This document shows positions 7,261 through 15,441 of a stretch of 37,916 nucleotides of DNA, in pieces. The notes beneath the pieces were generated by a model. That model saw only the letters and a program-made list of their open reading frames with translations, made no database searches and was not told where the DNA came from. Both the position numbers and the translations under genes were made by a program. The DNA is from JBNKDD01 sp050288085 (GTDB lineage: Bacteria > Chloroflexota > Anaerolineae > Aggregatilineales > UBA3940): the NCBI GenBank assembly GCA_050288085.1, contig JBNKDD010000018.1, positions 1 to 37,916 of the forward strand, written 5' to 3'. The stretch's first letter is position 1. Each line of letters starts with the position of its first letter.

Positions 7261-8529
7261 ATGATGACAGAACAAATTAACCTTCTCATTGAGCATGCAA
7301 GCCAGGTGTGTGTGGTTCCCTCGCAGGATGGCGGCCCACAGCGTGGCGGCAGCCTGGGTGAATTGGGTATTGTCGAAGATGGGGCGGTCGCCGTGGGAGA
7401 TGGTGCAATCCTGGAAGTTGGCCCTAACGCTGATCTACACGCCCGCTATACCCCTGAACAGACCATCAACGCCCAGGGAAAAGTTGTGGTACCGGGTTTT
7501 GTCGACCCGCATACCCACGCGATCTGGGCCGGTGATCGGGCTGCCGAATTTGAGATGCGAATCGCCGGGGCCACCTACATGGAGATCATGGCCGCCGGGG
7601 GTGGAATCAACAATACCGTTAAGCATGTCCGGGAAGCCAGCCTCGATCAACTCGTCGAAGAGACCCGCGCCCGCCTGGACCGGATGCTGGCCCAGGGATC
7701 AACCACCATTGAAATCAAGACCGGTTACGGCCTCGATACCGCAACCGAGGTCAAATCCCTGGAGGCGATCTACCGGCTGGATGCCGACCACCCTGCCGAT
7801 TTAATCGCAACCTTCTTAGGTGCGCACGCCGTCCCGCCGGAATACAAAGGTAAGACAGATGCATTTGTCGATCTGGTGATCGAAGAGATGATCCCGGCCA
7901 TTATCGAACTCGCCCGCCGGTGGGATAAGCCCCTGCCGTTTATCGACGTATTTTGCGAAGATGGCGTATTTGATGTGCCGCAGTCCCGCCGAATCCTTGA
8001 AGCGGGTCGAGATCAGGGGATGCCCCTCAAAATTCACGCCGATGAATTCGTCGGCCTGGGAGGGACTAAGTTAGCCGTCGAATTGGGCGCAGTCTCCGCC
8101 GACCATCTGGTCACCACGCCGGAGGAAGATATTCAAGCGTTAGGCAAGGGCGACACCATCGCAGTTGGCTTACCTGCCACCCCATTTGGACTCGGTCACA
8201 ACGATTACACCCCCGCCCCGGCAATTCTAGCGGCAGGTGGGGCATTGGCACTGGCAACCGATTGTAACCCCGGCGGCGCATGGTGTGAATCGATGCAATT
8301 TGTGATGGCTATCGCCTGCCGCCGGATGTCGCTCACCCCGGCCCAGGCATTGGCAGCCAGCACTCTGAACGCGGCTTACGCGATTGGCTGGGAAGAACGG
8401 ATTGGGAGCCTGGAACCGGGCAAGCAGGCTGATCTATTGATTCTCGATGTGCCGGATTACCGGCACCTGGGCTACCGGATGGGTGCCAACCTGGTCGAAA
8501 CGGTGATCAAGAAGGGGCAGATATTATAA
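7261..8529 (+). CDS. hutI: Imidazolonepropionase
   Basis: HutI hydrolyses 4-imidazolone-5-propionate to N-formimino-L-glutamate in histidine degradation. The 422-residue length fits the family. The amidohydrolase metal motif is DPHTHAIWAGDR with H84 and H86. Other hallmarks are EIMAAGGGI, KTGYGLD, FLGAHAVPPEY, KIHADEF (metal-binding His), SADHL and ATDCNPGGAWCESM (catalytic Asp). The first two codons are both ATG, so the start could be either. No other hut gene is next to it, which suggests the pathway is scattered in this genome. The 3' end overlaps the convergent C39-like peptidase gene by 23 bases. Confidence 0.96.
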   Translation: MMTEQINLLIEHASQVCVVPSQDGGPQRGGSLGELGIVEDGAVAVGDGAILEVGPNADLHARYTPEQTINAQGKVVVPGFVDPHTHAIWAGDRAAEFEMRIAGATYMEIMAAGGGINNTVKHVREASLDQLVEETRARLDRMLAQGSTTIEIKTGYGLDTATEVKSLEAIYRLDADHPADLIATFLGAHAVPPEYKGKTDAFVDLVIEEMIPAIIELARRWDKPLPFIDVFCEDGVFDVPQSRRILEAGRDQGMPLKIHADEFVGLGGTKLAVELGAVSADHLVTTPEEDIQALGKGDTIAVGLPATPFGLGHNDYTPAPAILAAGGALALATDCNPGGAWCESMQFVMAIACRRMSLTPAQALAASTLNAAYAIGWEERIGSLEPGKQADLLILDVPDYRHLGYRMGANLVETVIKKGQIL

Positions 8530-9169
8530 TCCCGCGCCCGGAAGCGGCCTCCATAAAGCGGGTCGCCGGGATTCTGGCTCCCTGCTGGAAAGGCGCTGTT
8601 CGCCCGGATGGGTTGTGAAGTATCACCCGGTTGACCTGATCGTCCTCATCGAGCACCACACCGTAGACCACAACCAGGTGACCCGACCGGCGGGTGATCG
8701 GGCTATCTTCGCCCAGTTCAGAGGACACCGAGGCAATCACGATCCGGTTGGCGCGGACATGGGCGGCCAGATCATCAAGGGTAAGGTTGGCAGCAAGTTC
8801 GGCCTGACAGCCACGCTGCCGGGCCAATCGAACCAGGGCCTTGTGCTTCCACCCTTTTTCGATGGGGCGATCTTTCCGGTCGGGGCGAAGTTCTACCAGG
8901 TAACCATCCAGCGCCAGCCCGGCCTGAACCCAATCCATCACAGAGCCGGTTGGCTGCCCGGTGATGCCCTCGACCGCCATCTTGACACAGACAACGCCGC
9001 AGGAACGCAACGCCCAATGCGCGTATTCCTCCGGCGAAGTTGCACCATAATCGAGCCAACGCGGATCGCTGACGGTTTCACGCTCGCCATAAATAAAGGC
9101 CCGAACCAGCTCCGGGCTGGCATACTGGCAGGTATAAGGAATATGGTAGGATACGGTGATTTCACGCAT
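8507..9169 (-). CDS. C39-like cysteine peptidase domain protein
   Basis: This 220-residue protein has the pattern of peptidase C39-like family members (papain fold). The nucleophile is probably C57 in RSCGVVCVKMA. H164 lies in SGHLVVVYG, followed by N186 in LHNPSGR in the place of the Asp/Asn of the triad. No signal peptide or membrane helix is visible, so it is probably cytoplasmic, unlike the ABC-transporter bacteriocin C39 domains. Substrate unknown. The upstream sequence has TACAAT ending eight bases before ATG and no Shine-Dalgarno. It stands alone on this strand and overlaps the end of hutI convergently by 23 bases. Whether it cleaves peptides or acts as another thiol hydrolase cannot be told. 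Confidence 0.75.
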   Translation of the reverse strand: MREITVSYHIPYTCQYASPELVRAFIYGERETVSDPRWLDYGATSPEEYAHWALRSCGVVCVKMAVEGITGQPTGSVMDWVQAGLALDGYLVELRPDRKDRPIEKGWKHKALVRLARQRGCQAELAANLTLDDLAAHVRANRIVIASVSSELGEDSPITRRSGHLVVVYGVVLDEDDQVNRVILHNPSGRTAPFQQGARIPATRFMEAASGRGIIISAPS

Positions 9170-9221
9170 GGGGCGCTATTGTACCACCGCTTGCAGGTAG
9201 TCAGGATGAGGGAGGGCTGAC

Positions 9222-10370
9222 ATGCGACGTGCTTTTTTCAGGTTGTGCATTTTGCCTGCCATATTTATAGGGTTGGCAATTATGGCTTGTAATCGATCCG
9301 CCTCGCTTCCCGCGACACCGCCGCCGTTCGATCTCGCCAGCACGGCAACAGATATCCCCGCCACACCAACCGATATTCCCCTGACACCCACCGAGATCGC
9401 GGTCACGGAGACTCCCGCACCCACCCCAACCGCAGCAGAAACACCCACGCCCAGCCTATCGCAGAACGCCATTGACCCCGAAACGCTTGGAAGCCTCCAG
9501 CCAGTCATGAAGCTGACGGGGCATAATGGCGCGGTGCACGCGGTGGCCGTTTCGCCCGATGGGAGCCTGATTGTCGCCGCAGGCTTTGATACCAAAGTGC
9601 GCATTTTTGACGGGCTAACCGGTGACCTGCTCCATACCCTTGAGCGTCACCGCGACTGGGTATACAGCCTTGCTTTTTCACCCGATGGCACCCGGTTAGT
9701 CTCCGGCGGGCGTGACCGGACCATACAAATCTGGGACCCGGTCAGCGGAGAACGGATCATCGGGGCACGGATGTCAGCAGAGATCGCCGATCTTGACTTT
9801 GCACCGGATGATATACGATTTGCAGCTGTCGGATTTTACAGCAGCCTGGGCGAAGTCTGGGACACCAATGGATCCCCCCTGTTCATGCTTGAGGGCCATG
9901 ATACCCGGCTGCGCAGTGTCGCTTATACTGGCCAACTGCTGGCAACCGGCGACGCCAATGGCGTGCTGATCCTGCATGACACGGTCAGTGGGAATGCAAT
10001 CGCCGAGTTGGGGCAGGCAGGTGGGGAGATCCTGACGATGGATTTCTCACCCGATGGCTCTACTCTGGCAGTTGGAACAGCCCAACACAATATACAACTC
10101 TGGGATGTCCAGGCATTAGAGATGATAACCTCCTGGTCGGCGCACTCCAGCCAGGTGTGGAGTCTGGTCTACACCCCGGATGGACGCCTGATTATCTCCG
10201 GTGGTGCAGATGCAACCGTGCGCGTATGGGATGCAGCTACCGGAGAGAAATTGGCCGGTCTTGCCGGTCATGGCGCGGCAGTACGGAGCGTCGCCCTCTC
10301 GCGTGATGGGGCAACTTTAGCCTCCGGCGGGGAAGATAATCAGGTATTGGTCTGGCGAGTTATCCGTTAA
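9222..10370 (+). CDS. WD40 seven-bladed propeller lipoprotein
   Basis: The N-terminus has a basic start, a hydrophobic stretch and the lipobox IMAC with the lipidated cysteine at residue 23. A Thr/Pro-rich linker follows to about residue 80. From ~residue 90 to the end there are seven WD40 units, ending in VRIFD, IQIWD, GEVWD, LILHD, IQLWD, VRVWD and VLVWR, which is exactly one closed propeller. A GGAGGG ribosome site precedes the ATG. The protein is expected to sit on the outer face of the cytoplasmic membrane as a binding scaffold; the partner is unknown. The DNA of the linker is rich in ACC/CCC codons. Blade 3 is the most divergent, with a weak GH...WD core. Confidence 0.88.
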   Translation: MRRAFFRLCILPAIFIGLAIMACNRSASLPATPPPFDLASTATDIPATPTDIPLTPTEIAVTETPAPTPTAAETPTPSLSQNAIDPETLGSLQPVMKLTGHNGAVHAVAVSPDGSLIVAAGFDTKVRIFDGLTGDLLHTLERHRDWVYSLAFSPDGTRLVSGGRDRTIQIWDPVSGERIIGARMSAEIADLDFAPDDIRFAAVGFYSSLGEVWDTNGSPLFMLEGHDTRLRSVAYTGQLLATGDANGVLILHDTVSGNAIAELGQAGGEILTMDFSPDGSTLAVGTAQHNIQLWDVQALEMITSWSAHSSQVWSLVYTPDGRLIISGGADATVRVWDAATGEKLAGLAGHGAAVRSVALSRDGATLASGGEDNQVLVWRVIR

Positions 10371-10435
10371 TTCGGAGATACATATAACAAAAATGTAAAA
10401 ATTATGTAAAAAATAGAAGAACTACTCCTTTTTTA

Positions 10436-10463
10436 TTGACTTTTTGTTAAAACCTGATATACT
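10436..10463 (+). promoter_or_regulatory. Sigma-70-type promoter of a small RNA
   Basis: TTGACT at 10436-10441 and TATACT at 10458-10463 are separated by 16 bases in an AT-rich setting. Transcription would start near 10470, right at the beginning of a stem that closes 75 bases later. No coding sequence follows before the terminator. Confidence 0.6.
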
Positions 10464-10469
10464 TTTAAT

Positions 10470-10581
10470 TGCGTTGGGCGTTTTGCTCCCGGCCCAAAAA
10501 CTAAGATGATTGCAGCTCCAAAGGCATGCATCTCTTTCCCCAATTTGCCCAACGTGTGCCACCCACCCGGGTGGCTTTTTT
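10470..10581 (+). ncRNA. Candidate structured small RNA of unrecognised class
   Basis: The interval runs from a predicted transcription start to an intrinsic terminator and is about 110 nt long. Its 5' end CGTTGGGC (10472-10479) pairs perfectly with GCCCAACG (10547-10554), closing a ~67-base interior. Inside, GATG...TGC (10505-10513) can pair with GCA...CATC (10524-10532), giving a second irregular stem. No convincing reading frame lies within. It does not match my recollection of 6S, SRP, RNase P, tmRNA or common riboswitch cores. The next gene begins ~75 bases after the terminator, so a riboswitch for it is possible but less likely than an independent sRNA. Confidence 0.5.
10558..10581 (+). 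terminator. Intrinsic terminator
   Basis: GCCACCC and GGGTGGC pair around a four-base ACCC loop (10558-10575), directly followed by six T residues. It ends the small-RNA transcript. The remaining spacer, 10371-10435 and 10582-10656, shows nothing else. Confidence 0.8.
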
Positions 10582-10656
10582 ATTTGGCTTCTGCCCACAA
10601 AAATGAAATAATTCACCCTGAATTGCTAATGATATCGTCGCCTGAAGCAGGATTGA

Positions 10657-11568
10657 GTGAGTAGTAAGCAAATGGCGCAAAATAAAAATGTTATCCTCGG
10701 AATTGTTGCTGCTGGAATGCTGATTGCAGCCCTGGTCATATTAGGGTTGACGCTGGGGCTGCGTAAAGCGCAGGTGGCTGAAGCAAATGCCACCCCATCC
10801 CGGACGCCCGGCCCGACACAGGCTCCATACACCGACACACCTACGTCTGAGCCACCAACCGTCACCAGTACGTCCGAGCCCAGCCCCATGTCAACAGCGA
10901 CGGCCACCCAGCAGCCTGTAGTATCGGGGCCGGTGAATACCCAGCCACCCGCCAACACATCAACCCCAACTTCCCCACCATTGGGAGAGGTCGAGGGCAT
11001 CATCTCCGATCCGGATTACCTTGCCGGGGGCCGCTGGGCCGAGGTGATGGTCACGCTCAAGAATATCAGCGTGGAGAGCGGCATCCAGACCGGCTTTGAA
11101 TATACCACCCGCAATCCCGGTGGTGGAACCCAGTACGTTACCGCTTTTGGTGTGTATCACGACATTGTCCCCCAGCCCCTCCTTGACGCGGACGCCCCGG
11201 TCTGGCGGGCAACCGTCCTGTTTAGCGATGGCAAATCCTATCTATTCCCGGCAGGTTGTTTTTACGTCGAGACAATTGAGGCCGAAGGATGGGAACCGGT
11301 TGGCCCGGCAGAGGGCTTTAGCTGGCACGTTTTCTGGACGGGCGGCTTTTTCGACTGTGGGAACTCGACCCACAAGATACCAAACTTCCGTTCCTTCTTC
11401 CCCGGCCAGGAAGTGACCATCCCGCTCTACGTGTATATACAGCATCCCCGTGTCTGGGAAGATCCGGCCTTCGGCCCGCCAGGGATTCGCATCCGCCAGA
11501 TCGATGTTGAAGCCTTCAACGACCAGGGAATCTCGCTGGGTACGGTCGCCACCGCCGAATATCCATAA
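10657..11568 (+). CDS. Membrane-anchored protein with Thr/Pro linker and outer domain
   Basis: I do not recognise the family. The product of ~303 residues has one N-terminal membrane helix (about residues 12-34), then a linker of ~70 residues rich in Thr, Pro and Ser, then a ~190-residue globular part expected outside the cell. That part has beta-rich features: EVMVTLKNISVESG early on, YVYIQHP late, and two cysteines (AGCFYVE and FDCGN) that could pair. The segment around VMVTLKN resembles immunoglobulin-like or DUF4352-type adhesion/ligand domains. I used the GTG at 10657, which has GCAGGA upstream; the ATG at 10672 is an equally possible start and is closer to the helix. Confidence 0.7.
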   Translation: MSSKQMAQNKNVILGIVAAGMLIAALVILGLTLGLRKAQVAEANATPSRTPGPTQAPYTDTPTSEPPTVTSTSEPSPMSTATATQQPVVSGPVNTQPPANTSTPTSPPLGEVEGIISDPDYLAGGRWAEVMVTLKNISVESGIQTGFEYTTRNPGGGTQYVTAFGVYHDIVPQPLLDADAPVWRATVLFSDGKSYLFPAGCFYVETIEAEGWEPVGPAEGFSWHVFWTGGFFDCGNSTHKIPNFRSFFPGQEVTIPLYVYIQHPRVWEDPAFGPPGIRIRQIDVEAFNDQGISLGTVATAEYP

Positions 11569-11583
11569 CACCAACAAAAACAA

Positions 11584-11625
11584 GTTCGCGTGTAGGGGCA
11601 AGGCAACGCCTTGCCCTATGTGAAC
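11584..11625. repeat. Dispersed intergenic palindrome, copy 1
   Basis: The core arms GGGCAAGGC (11596-11604) and GCCTTGCCC (11608-11616) pair perfectly around AAC. The outer arms continue imperfectly from GTTC (11584) to GAAC (11622-11625). The form resembles the short REP/MITE-like palindromes starting with a GTAGGGGC-like sequence found between genes in many genomes. It lies between two plus-strand genes and has no T-run, so it is not a standard terminator. Confidence 0.55.
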
Positions 11626-11648
11626 AACACAGAAAGTTTGGGGATTCT

Positions 11649-12662
11649 ATGACACGTGCATTGGTCACCGGCAGTACCGGCGGATTGGGTGCTAATCTGG
11701 TTGCAGCATTAAACCAACGCGGCATAGAGGTCGTTGGATTGTGCCGTAAAACCTCACCCCAGGATGCTGTTGGCGATTTAAAAATGACCCAGGTTGTGGG
11801 CGACATCACCGACCTGGAATCGCTGCGTCCGGCAGTCGATGGGGTAGACTGGGTTTTCCATGTGGCCGCAATCGCCGATGATTGGAACTTCCCGGCTGAG
11901 GTGATCTATCAGGCCAACCTTGAAGGAGCGCGCAATATGCTGACCGCCGCCCTTGAGGCCGGGGTCAGGCGCTTTGTGCTGACCGGTTCGACAGCCGCAC
12001 TTGGCAAACCCACTCCAGGTAAACCCCTGATGGATGAAGATAATGTTTTCAACATCGAGCCGGAATGGTGGCCTTATGGGCATAGCAAGTATCTCGCCTC
12101 GCTGCTGCTGCCCGAATTCGTCGAGAAGGGGTTGGAGGTCGTCGGCGTTCTGCCCAGCGCGATAATGGGCCCCCGTGACCTGAAGTTCATCTCCGGCGAG
12201 TTGATTGTCCGGGTGCTCAAACGCAGCTTGCTGCCATTCCCGGAGGGCGGGATCAACTTTATCGATGTGCGGGATTGTGCCGAAGCGCACATCGCCGCCG
12301 CGGAAAAAGGTCGACCCGGTGAGCGTTATGTGCTGGCCGGACACAATCTGACTCATGGTGAGACGCTGCAAACCATCGGCGATGTCGTAGGCGTCCGGCC
12401 CAGGCGAATCAAAATACCCCGCTGGATACTACCGCCGCTCTCCATTCTGATCGATGGACTCCACAAAGCCGGTTTCAAACAGCCGGTTGAACGTACCCGC
12501 GTGCTGTTGAGTGGCGAATACATGTACTACGATAACAGCAAGGCTGTGCAAGAGTTGGGGCTTCAAATCCGCCCATTTGCCGAGACGGTTCGTGATGCTT
12601 ATCAATGGTATGTGGATCACGGTTATCTGGAGAGGCGGGGGATAGATGCCACAAAAGATTAA
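11649..12662 (+). CDS. NAD(P)-dependent epimerase/dehydratase (extended SDR)
   Basis: This 337-residue protein is an extended short-chain dehydrogenase. The nucleotide motif is T7-G-S-T-G11-G-L-G14 and the catalytic pair is Y143-GHS-K147, with a serine in the preceding LTGSTAALG strand. The closest family style is the dihydroflavonol-4-reductase/sugar-epimerase-like branch, also seen near hopanoid and sterol genes. The substrate cannot be read. The ATG has GGGG about six bases upstream. The stop codon overlaps the start of the next gene by 17 bases, so the two are translationally coupled. Confidence 0.88.
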   Translation: MTRALVTGSTGGLGANLVAALNQRGIEVVGLCRKTSPQDAVGDLKMTQVVGDITDLESLRPAVDGVDWVFHVAAIADDWNFPAEVIYQANLEGARNMLTAALEAGVRRFVLTGSTAALGKPTPGKPLMDEDNVFNIEPEWWPYGHSKYLASLLLPEFVEKGLEVVGVLPSAIMGPRDLKFISGELIVRVLKRSLLPFPEGGINFIDVRDCAEAHIAAAEKGRPGERYVLAGHNLTHGETLQTIGDVVGVRPRRIKIPRWILPPLSILIDGLHKAGFKQPVERTRVLLSGEYMYYDNSKAVQELGLQIRPFAETVRDAYQWYVDHGYLERRGIDATKD

Positions 12663-13020
12663 GATCGGTCCACCTTCTGTACCCAGGCGCAAATTACGTC
12701 GGGTGCGCAGTATGTCTATATATCATGATTGGGTTTGGATTGATCGCTATCAGTCCAAAAAACATTTCGATAAAGGATTTGAAGGATTTTTCTCCGGGCG
12801 GATGAAAGCGAAAAGCAAGCTGCAGCGATTCGCCATGCTTTTCATTGGCCTGTGGTTCATCATGCCCATTCCGGTCGGCCTGTTAGAATATCTGTTGAGT
12901 CGTCAGAGCGTGTTTCAAAGAGAGCCGATTAGTATTTGCATTCTGCTGCCATTCACGCTCATTGGATTTTTCTGCCTGCTCAATTATGTCAATAACCTAG
13001 ATGATGACGAGTTGTCCTGA
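12646..13020 (+). CDS. Small two-helix membrane protein of unknown function
   Basis: This 124-residue protein has a strongly basic N-terminal ~60 residues (PRRKLRRVR and several lysines), then two hydrophobic helices at about 61-81 and 92-115, and an acidic end (NLDDDELS). With the positive-inside rule the N-terminus should be cytoplasmic. I know no family. It begins 17 bases before the stop codon of the SDR gene and has a G-rich ribosome site (GGCGGGGG), so it is co-expressed with it. An inverted repeat TTTGCGG/CCGCAAA lies ~17 bases after its stop but lacks a T-run. Confidence 0.62.
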   Translation: MPQKIKIGPPSVPRRKLRRVRSMSIYHDWVWIDRYQSKKHFDKGFEGFFSGRMKAKSKLQRFAMLFIGLWFIMPIPVGLLEYLLSRQSVFQREPISICILLPFTLIGFFCLLNYVNNLDDDELS

Positions 13021-13108
13021 GTGAGGATAGTGCCTGATTTGCGGCCTGACTACGCTCAACCGCAAAAGATGTGTACAATTACCCGATAAGCTGAAGGAGG
13101 AGGGGAAC

Positions 13109-14365
13109 ATGGTTGATCTCAACGAGATTGGAAAACAGGCAAAAGCAGCGGCGGGGATTCTGGCGATCACGCCAACTGAACAAAAAGACAAGGCACTGCT
13201 GGCAATCGCTGATGCCTTAGCTGACTGCGAAGACGCGATCCTCGAAGCCAACCAACAGGATGTGGCAGAGGGGCGCGAAAACGGGTTGAGCGAAGCATTG
13301 ATCGACCGGCTGATGCTCACGTCAGAGCGGCTGGCAGGTATTGCCAAAGACGTGCGAAGCGTGGTCAATCTACCCGACCCGGTGGGCCGCGAATATGACG
13401 AGTCGGTGCGAGAAGATGGCCTGAAAATCCGCAAGCGCCGGACACCGTTGGGCGTGCTGGGTGTGATCTACGAATCGCGGCCTAACGTCACGGTGGATGT
13501 CGCAGCATTGGCGCTCAAAAGCGGAAACGCCGTCATCCTGCGGGGTGGCAAAGAAACGGTACGTTCAAACAAGGCGCTGACCGAGGCCATCCAACAGGGA
13601 TTAAGCGCCGCCGACCTGCCCGCCGATTGTGTCCAGGTGATTGCCGACCCGGACCGGGCATTGGTGATGGGCCTCTTAAAGCTGCAAGATTACGTGGATA
13701 TGATCATCCCGCGCGGTGGGATGGGCCTGCATAAGTTTTGCCGGGAGAACTCGACCATCCCGGTCATGACCGGCGGGATCGGAATCTGCCACCTGTTTGT
13801 CGATGACACCGCCGACCAGGATAAAGCCGTGCCTATTGTCCAGAACGCGAAGGTGCAGCGCCCCTCGGTCTGTAATGCGCTGGATACGCTGCTGGTGCAT
13901 CAGGCCGTAGCGGCTGAATTCCTGCCGCGTGTCGTCGAGCGGTTGGCCCAAGACGGCGTAAGCTTCAAGGCCGATGAGCAAGCCCTCGAAATCCTGAACG
14001 GCGCGGAGCCGGTCGAAGCAGCGGGGGAGGGGGCCTGGGATACCGAGTGGTTATCATTAACCCTGGGGCTGAAGGTCGTCGAGGATATGCAAGCGGCGAT
14101 AGAACATATCAAAGCGCACAGCACCGGGCACTCGGACGGCATCCTGACCCAAACCAGCGAGCACGCCGATTATTTTGTGGACGTGGTCGATTCGTCGGTG
14201 GTATTTGTCAATGCCAGCACCCGCTTCAACGATGGCAGCCAGCTTGGTCTGGGCGCGGAGGTCGCCATCAGCACCCAGAAGCTCCATGCACGTGGCCCGA
14301 TGGCCCTGGAAGAACTGACCACCTACAAGTGGATCGTCGTTGGGGATGGGCACTTCAGGAAGTAG
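13109..14365 (+). CDS. proA: Gamma-glutamyl phosphate reductase
   Basis: ProA reduces gamma-glutamyl phosphate to glutamate-5-semialdehyde with NADPH in proline synthesis. The 418-residue length is normal. The aldehyde-dehydrogenase-type nucleophile is C255 in VQRPSVCNALDT. Other hallmarks are YESRPNVTVD, LRGGKE, IIPRGG and the C-terminal GLGAEVAISTQKLHARGPM. An excellent AAGGAGGAGGGG ribosome site precedes the ATG. About 30 bases further up TGTGTACAAT gives an extended -10 (TACAAT at 13074-13079), so the gene probably has its own promoter. Its usual partner proB (glutamate 5-kinase) is not adjacent. Confidence 0.97.
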   Translation: MVDLNEIGKQAKAAAGILAITPTEQKDKALLAIADALADCEDAILEANQQDVAEGRENGLSEALIDRLMLTSERLAGIAKDVRSVVNLPDPVGREYDESVREDGLKIRKRRTPLGVLGVIYESRPNVTVDVAALALKSGNAVILRGGKETVRSNKALTEAIQQGLSAADLPADCVQVIADPDRALVMGLLKLQDYVDMIIPRGGMGLHKFCRENSTIPVMTGGIGICHLFVDDTADQDKAVPIVQNAKVQRPSVCNALDTLLVHQAVAAEFLPRVVERLAQDGVSFKADEQALEILNGAEPVEAAGEGAWDTEWLSLTLGLKVVEDMQAAIEHIKAHSTGHSDGILTQTSEHADYFVDVVDSSVVFVNASTRFNDGSQLGLGAEVAISTQKLHARGPMALEELTTYKWIVVGDGHFRK

Positions 14366-14392
14366 CACGTTTAACTATCTGGATTAATTCAT

Positions 14393-14416
14393 AAGGGCAC
14401 GGCATGCCGTGTCCTT
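14393..14416. repeat. Dispersed intergenic palindrome, copy 2
   Basis: Arms AAGGGCACGGCA and TGCCGTGTCCTT form a 12+12 palindrome with a single G-T wobble. It shares the GGGCA(A/C)GGC arm style of the copy at 11584-11625. It sits between proA and the next gene and could stop or stabilise the proA message, although no T-run follows. Confidence 0.55.
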
Positions 14417-14457
14417 ACGCTTATATTCGTGGAACGGTAGATATTTTGGAGGGGAAC

Positions 14458-15441
14458 ATGAAAGTCTTATTCATTGGTGGAACCGGCACCATCAGCACAT
14501 CGGTCAGCAAACTGGCGGTAGCACGCGGCTTTGATTTGTATCACCTCAACCGGGGGCAGCAGCCGGTTACCATCCCAGGGGTGACCACCCTGACCGCCGA
14601 CATCACCCAACCCGATCAGGTACAGGCCGCCCTTGCCAACCGAGATTTTGATGTCGTCGTGAACTGGATCGCCTTCACCCAACCCGATATCGAGCGTGAT
14701 CTGGCGTTGTTCCAGGGCAGATGCGGACAGTATATTTTCATCAGTTCGGCATCGGTCTATCAGAAGCCGGTTACCCACTACCTTCTCACCGAGTCAACAC
14801 CGCTTGCCAATCCTTATTGGCAGTACTCCCGTGATAAAATTCAGTGCGAAGAACGCCTGCTGGAGGCTTATCGTGCAGACGGTTTCCCGATGACGATTGT
14901 CAGGCCCTCGCACACCTATGCTAATAGTATTCCCGTCGCTGTTGGTAACTCAGGCAGCTATGTGATCCCCCAGCGGATACTCGAAGGGAAACCGGTCGTC
15001 GTTCACGGCGATGGAACCACTCTGTGGACTCTGACCCACTCCGAAGATTTTGCACGGGGCTTCGTCGGGTTGATGGGCAATCCGCACACCATCGGCCATG
15101 CAATCCACATCACCTCTGATTTTGTCCTCACCTGGAATCAAGTTTATGAGCAGATCGGCGCAGTCCTGGGTGTAAAGCCGAATCTGGTGCATATTCCCTC
15201 GGAGGTCATCGCGAAGGTTGATCCCGACACCGGAGCCGGGTTGTTAGGGGATAAGATGTGGTGCGCGATTTTTGACAACAGTAAACTCAAACGCTTTGTG
15301 CCGGATTATGTCGCCCGCATTCCGTTCTACGAGGGAATCCGCCGAACTTTAGATTGGTTCCAGGCTGATCCCCAGCGGATGCAGGTTCCGCCTGAAGATC
15401 ACGCCAGCATTGAGCGGATACTATCAGCCTACAATAGTTAG
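14458..15441 (+). CDS. NAD-dependent epimerase/dehydratase family protein
   Basis: This 327-residue atypical SDR has the nucleotide motif G7-G-T-G10-T-I-S and a Y123-SRD-K127 pair in the catalytic position. It resembles CSP41-like or isoflavone-reductase-like epimerases. The preceding strand reads YIFISSASVYQ. I chose the ATG at 14458 because GGAGGGG lies just before it; the in-frame ATG at 14404 falls inside a palindromic repeat. It may act on a nucleotide sugar or bind RNA as plant CSP41 does; the sequence does not decide. The last 18 bases overlap convergently with the AlkZ-like gene. Confidence 0.85.
   Translation: MKVLFIGGTGTISTSVSKLAVARGFDLYHLNRGQQPVTIPGVTTLTADITQPDQVQAALANRDFDVVVNWIAFTQPDIERDLALFQGRCGQYIFISSASVYQKPVTHYLLTESTPLANPYWQYSRDKIQCEERLLEAYRADGFPMTIVRPSHTYANSIPVAVGNSGSYVIPQRILEGKPVVVHGDGTTLWTLTHSEDFARGFVGLMGNPHTIGHAIHITSDFVLTWNQVYEQIGAVLGVKPNLVHIPSEVIAKVDPDTGAGLLGDKMWCAIFDNSKLKRFVPDYVARIPFYEGIRRTLDWFQADPQRMQVPPEDHASIERILSAYNS

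Noticed and set aside
8615..9220. Open frame of 201 codons on the plus strand
   Set aside because: It is antisense to the C39-like peptidase gene, which has clear family motifs; no promoter or ribosome site supports the plus-strand frame.
9176..9604. Valine/glycine-rich frame on the minus strand
   Set aside because: It is the reverse reading of the Thr/Pro linker of the WD40 lipoprotein and has no ribosome site.
10470..10581. Identification of the small RNA as 6S RNA
   Set aside because: The closing stem is suggestive, but the transcript is only ~110 nt and lacks a recognisable central bubble and terminal stem of the usual ~180-nt 6S form.
11778..12371. Open frame of 197 codons on the minus strand
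   Set aside because: It is antisense to the SDR gene with its nucleotide and catalytic motifs; composition is that of a shadow frame.
14404..14457. Upstream in-frame ATG extending the second epimerase by 18 codons
   Set aside because: The ATG lies inside a palindromic repeat and lacks a ribosome site, while ATG 14458 has GGAGGGG and begins exactly at the nucleotide-binding strand.
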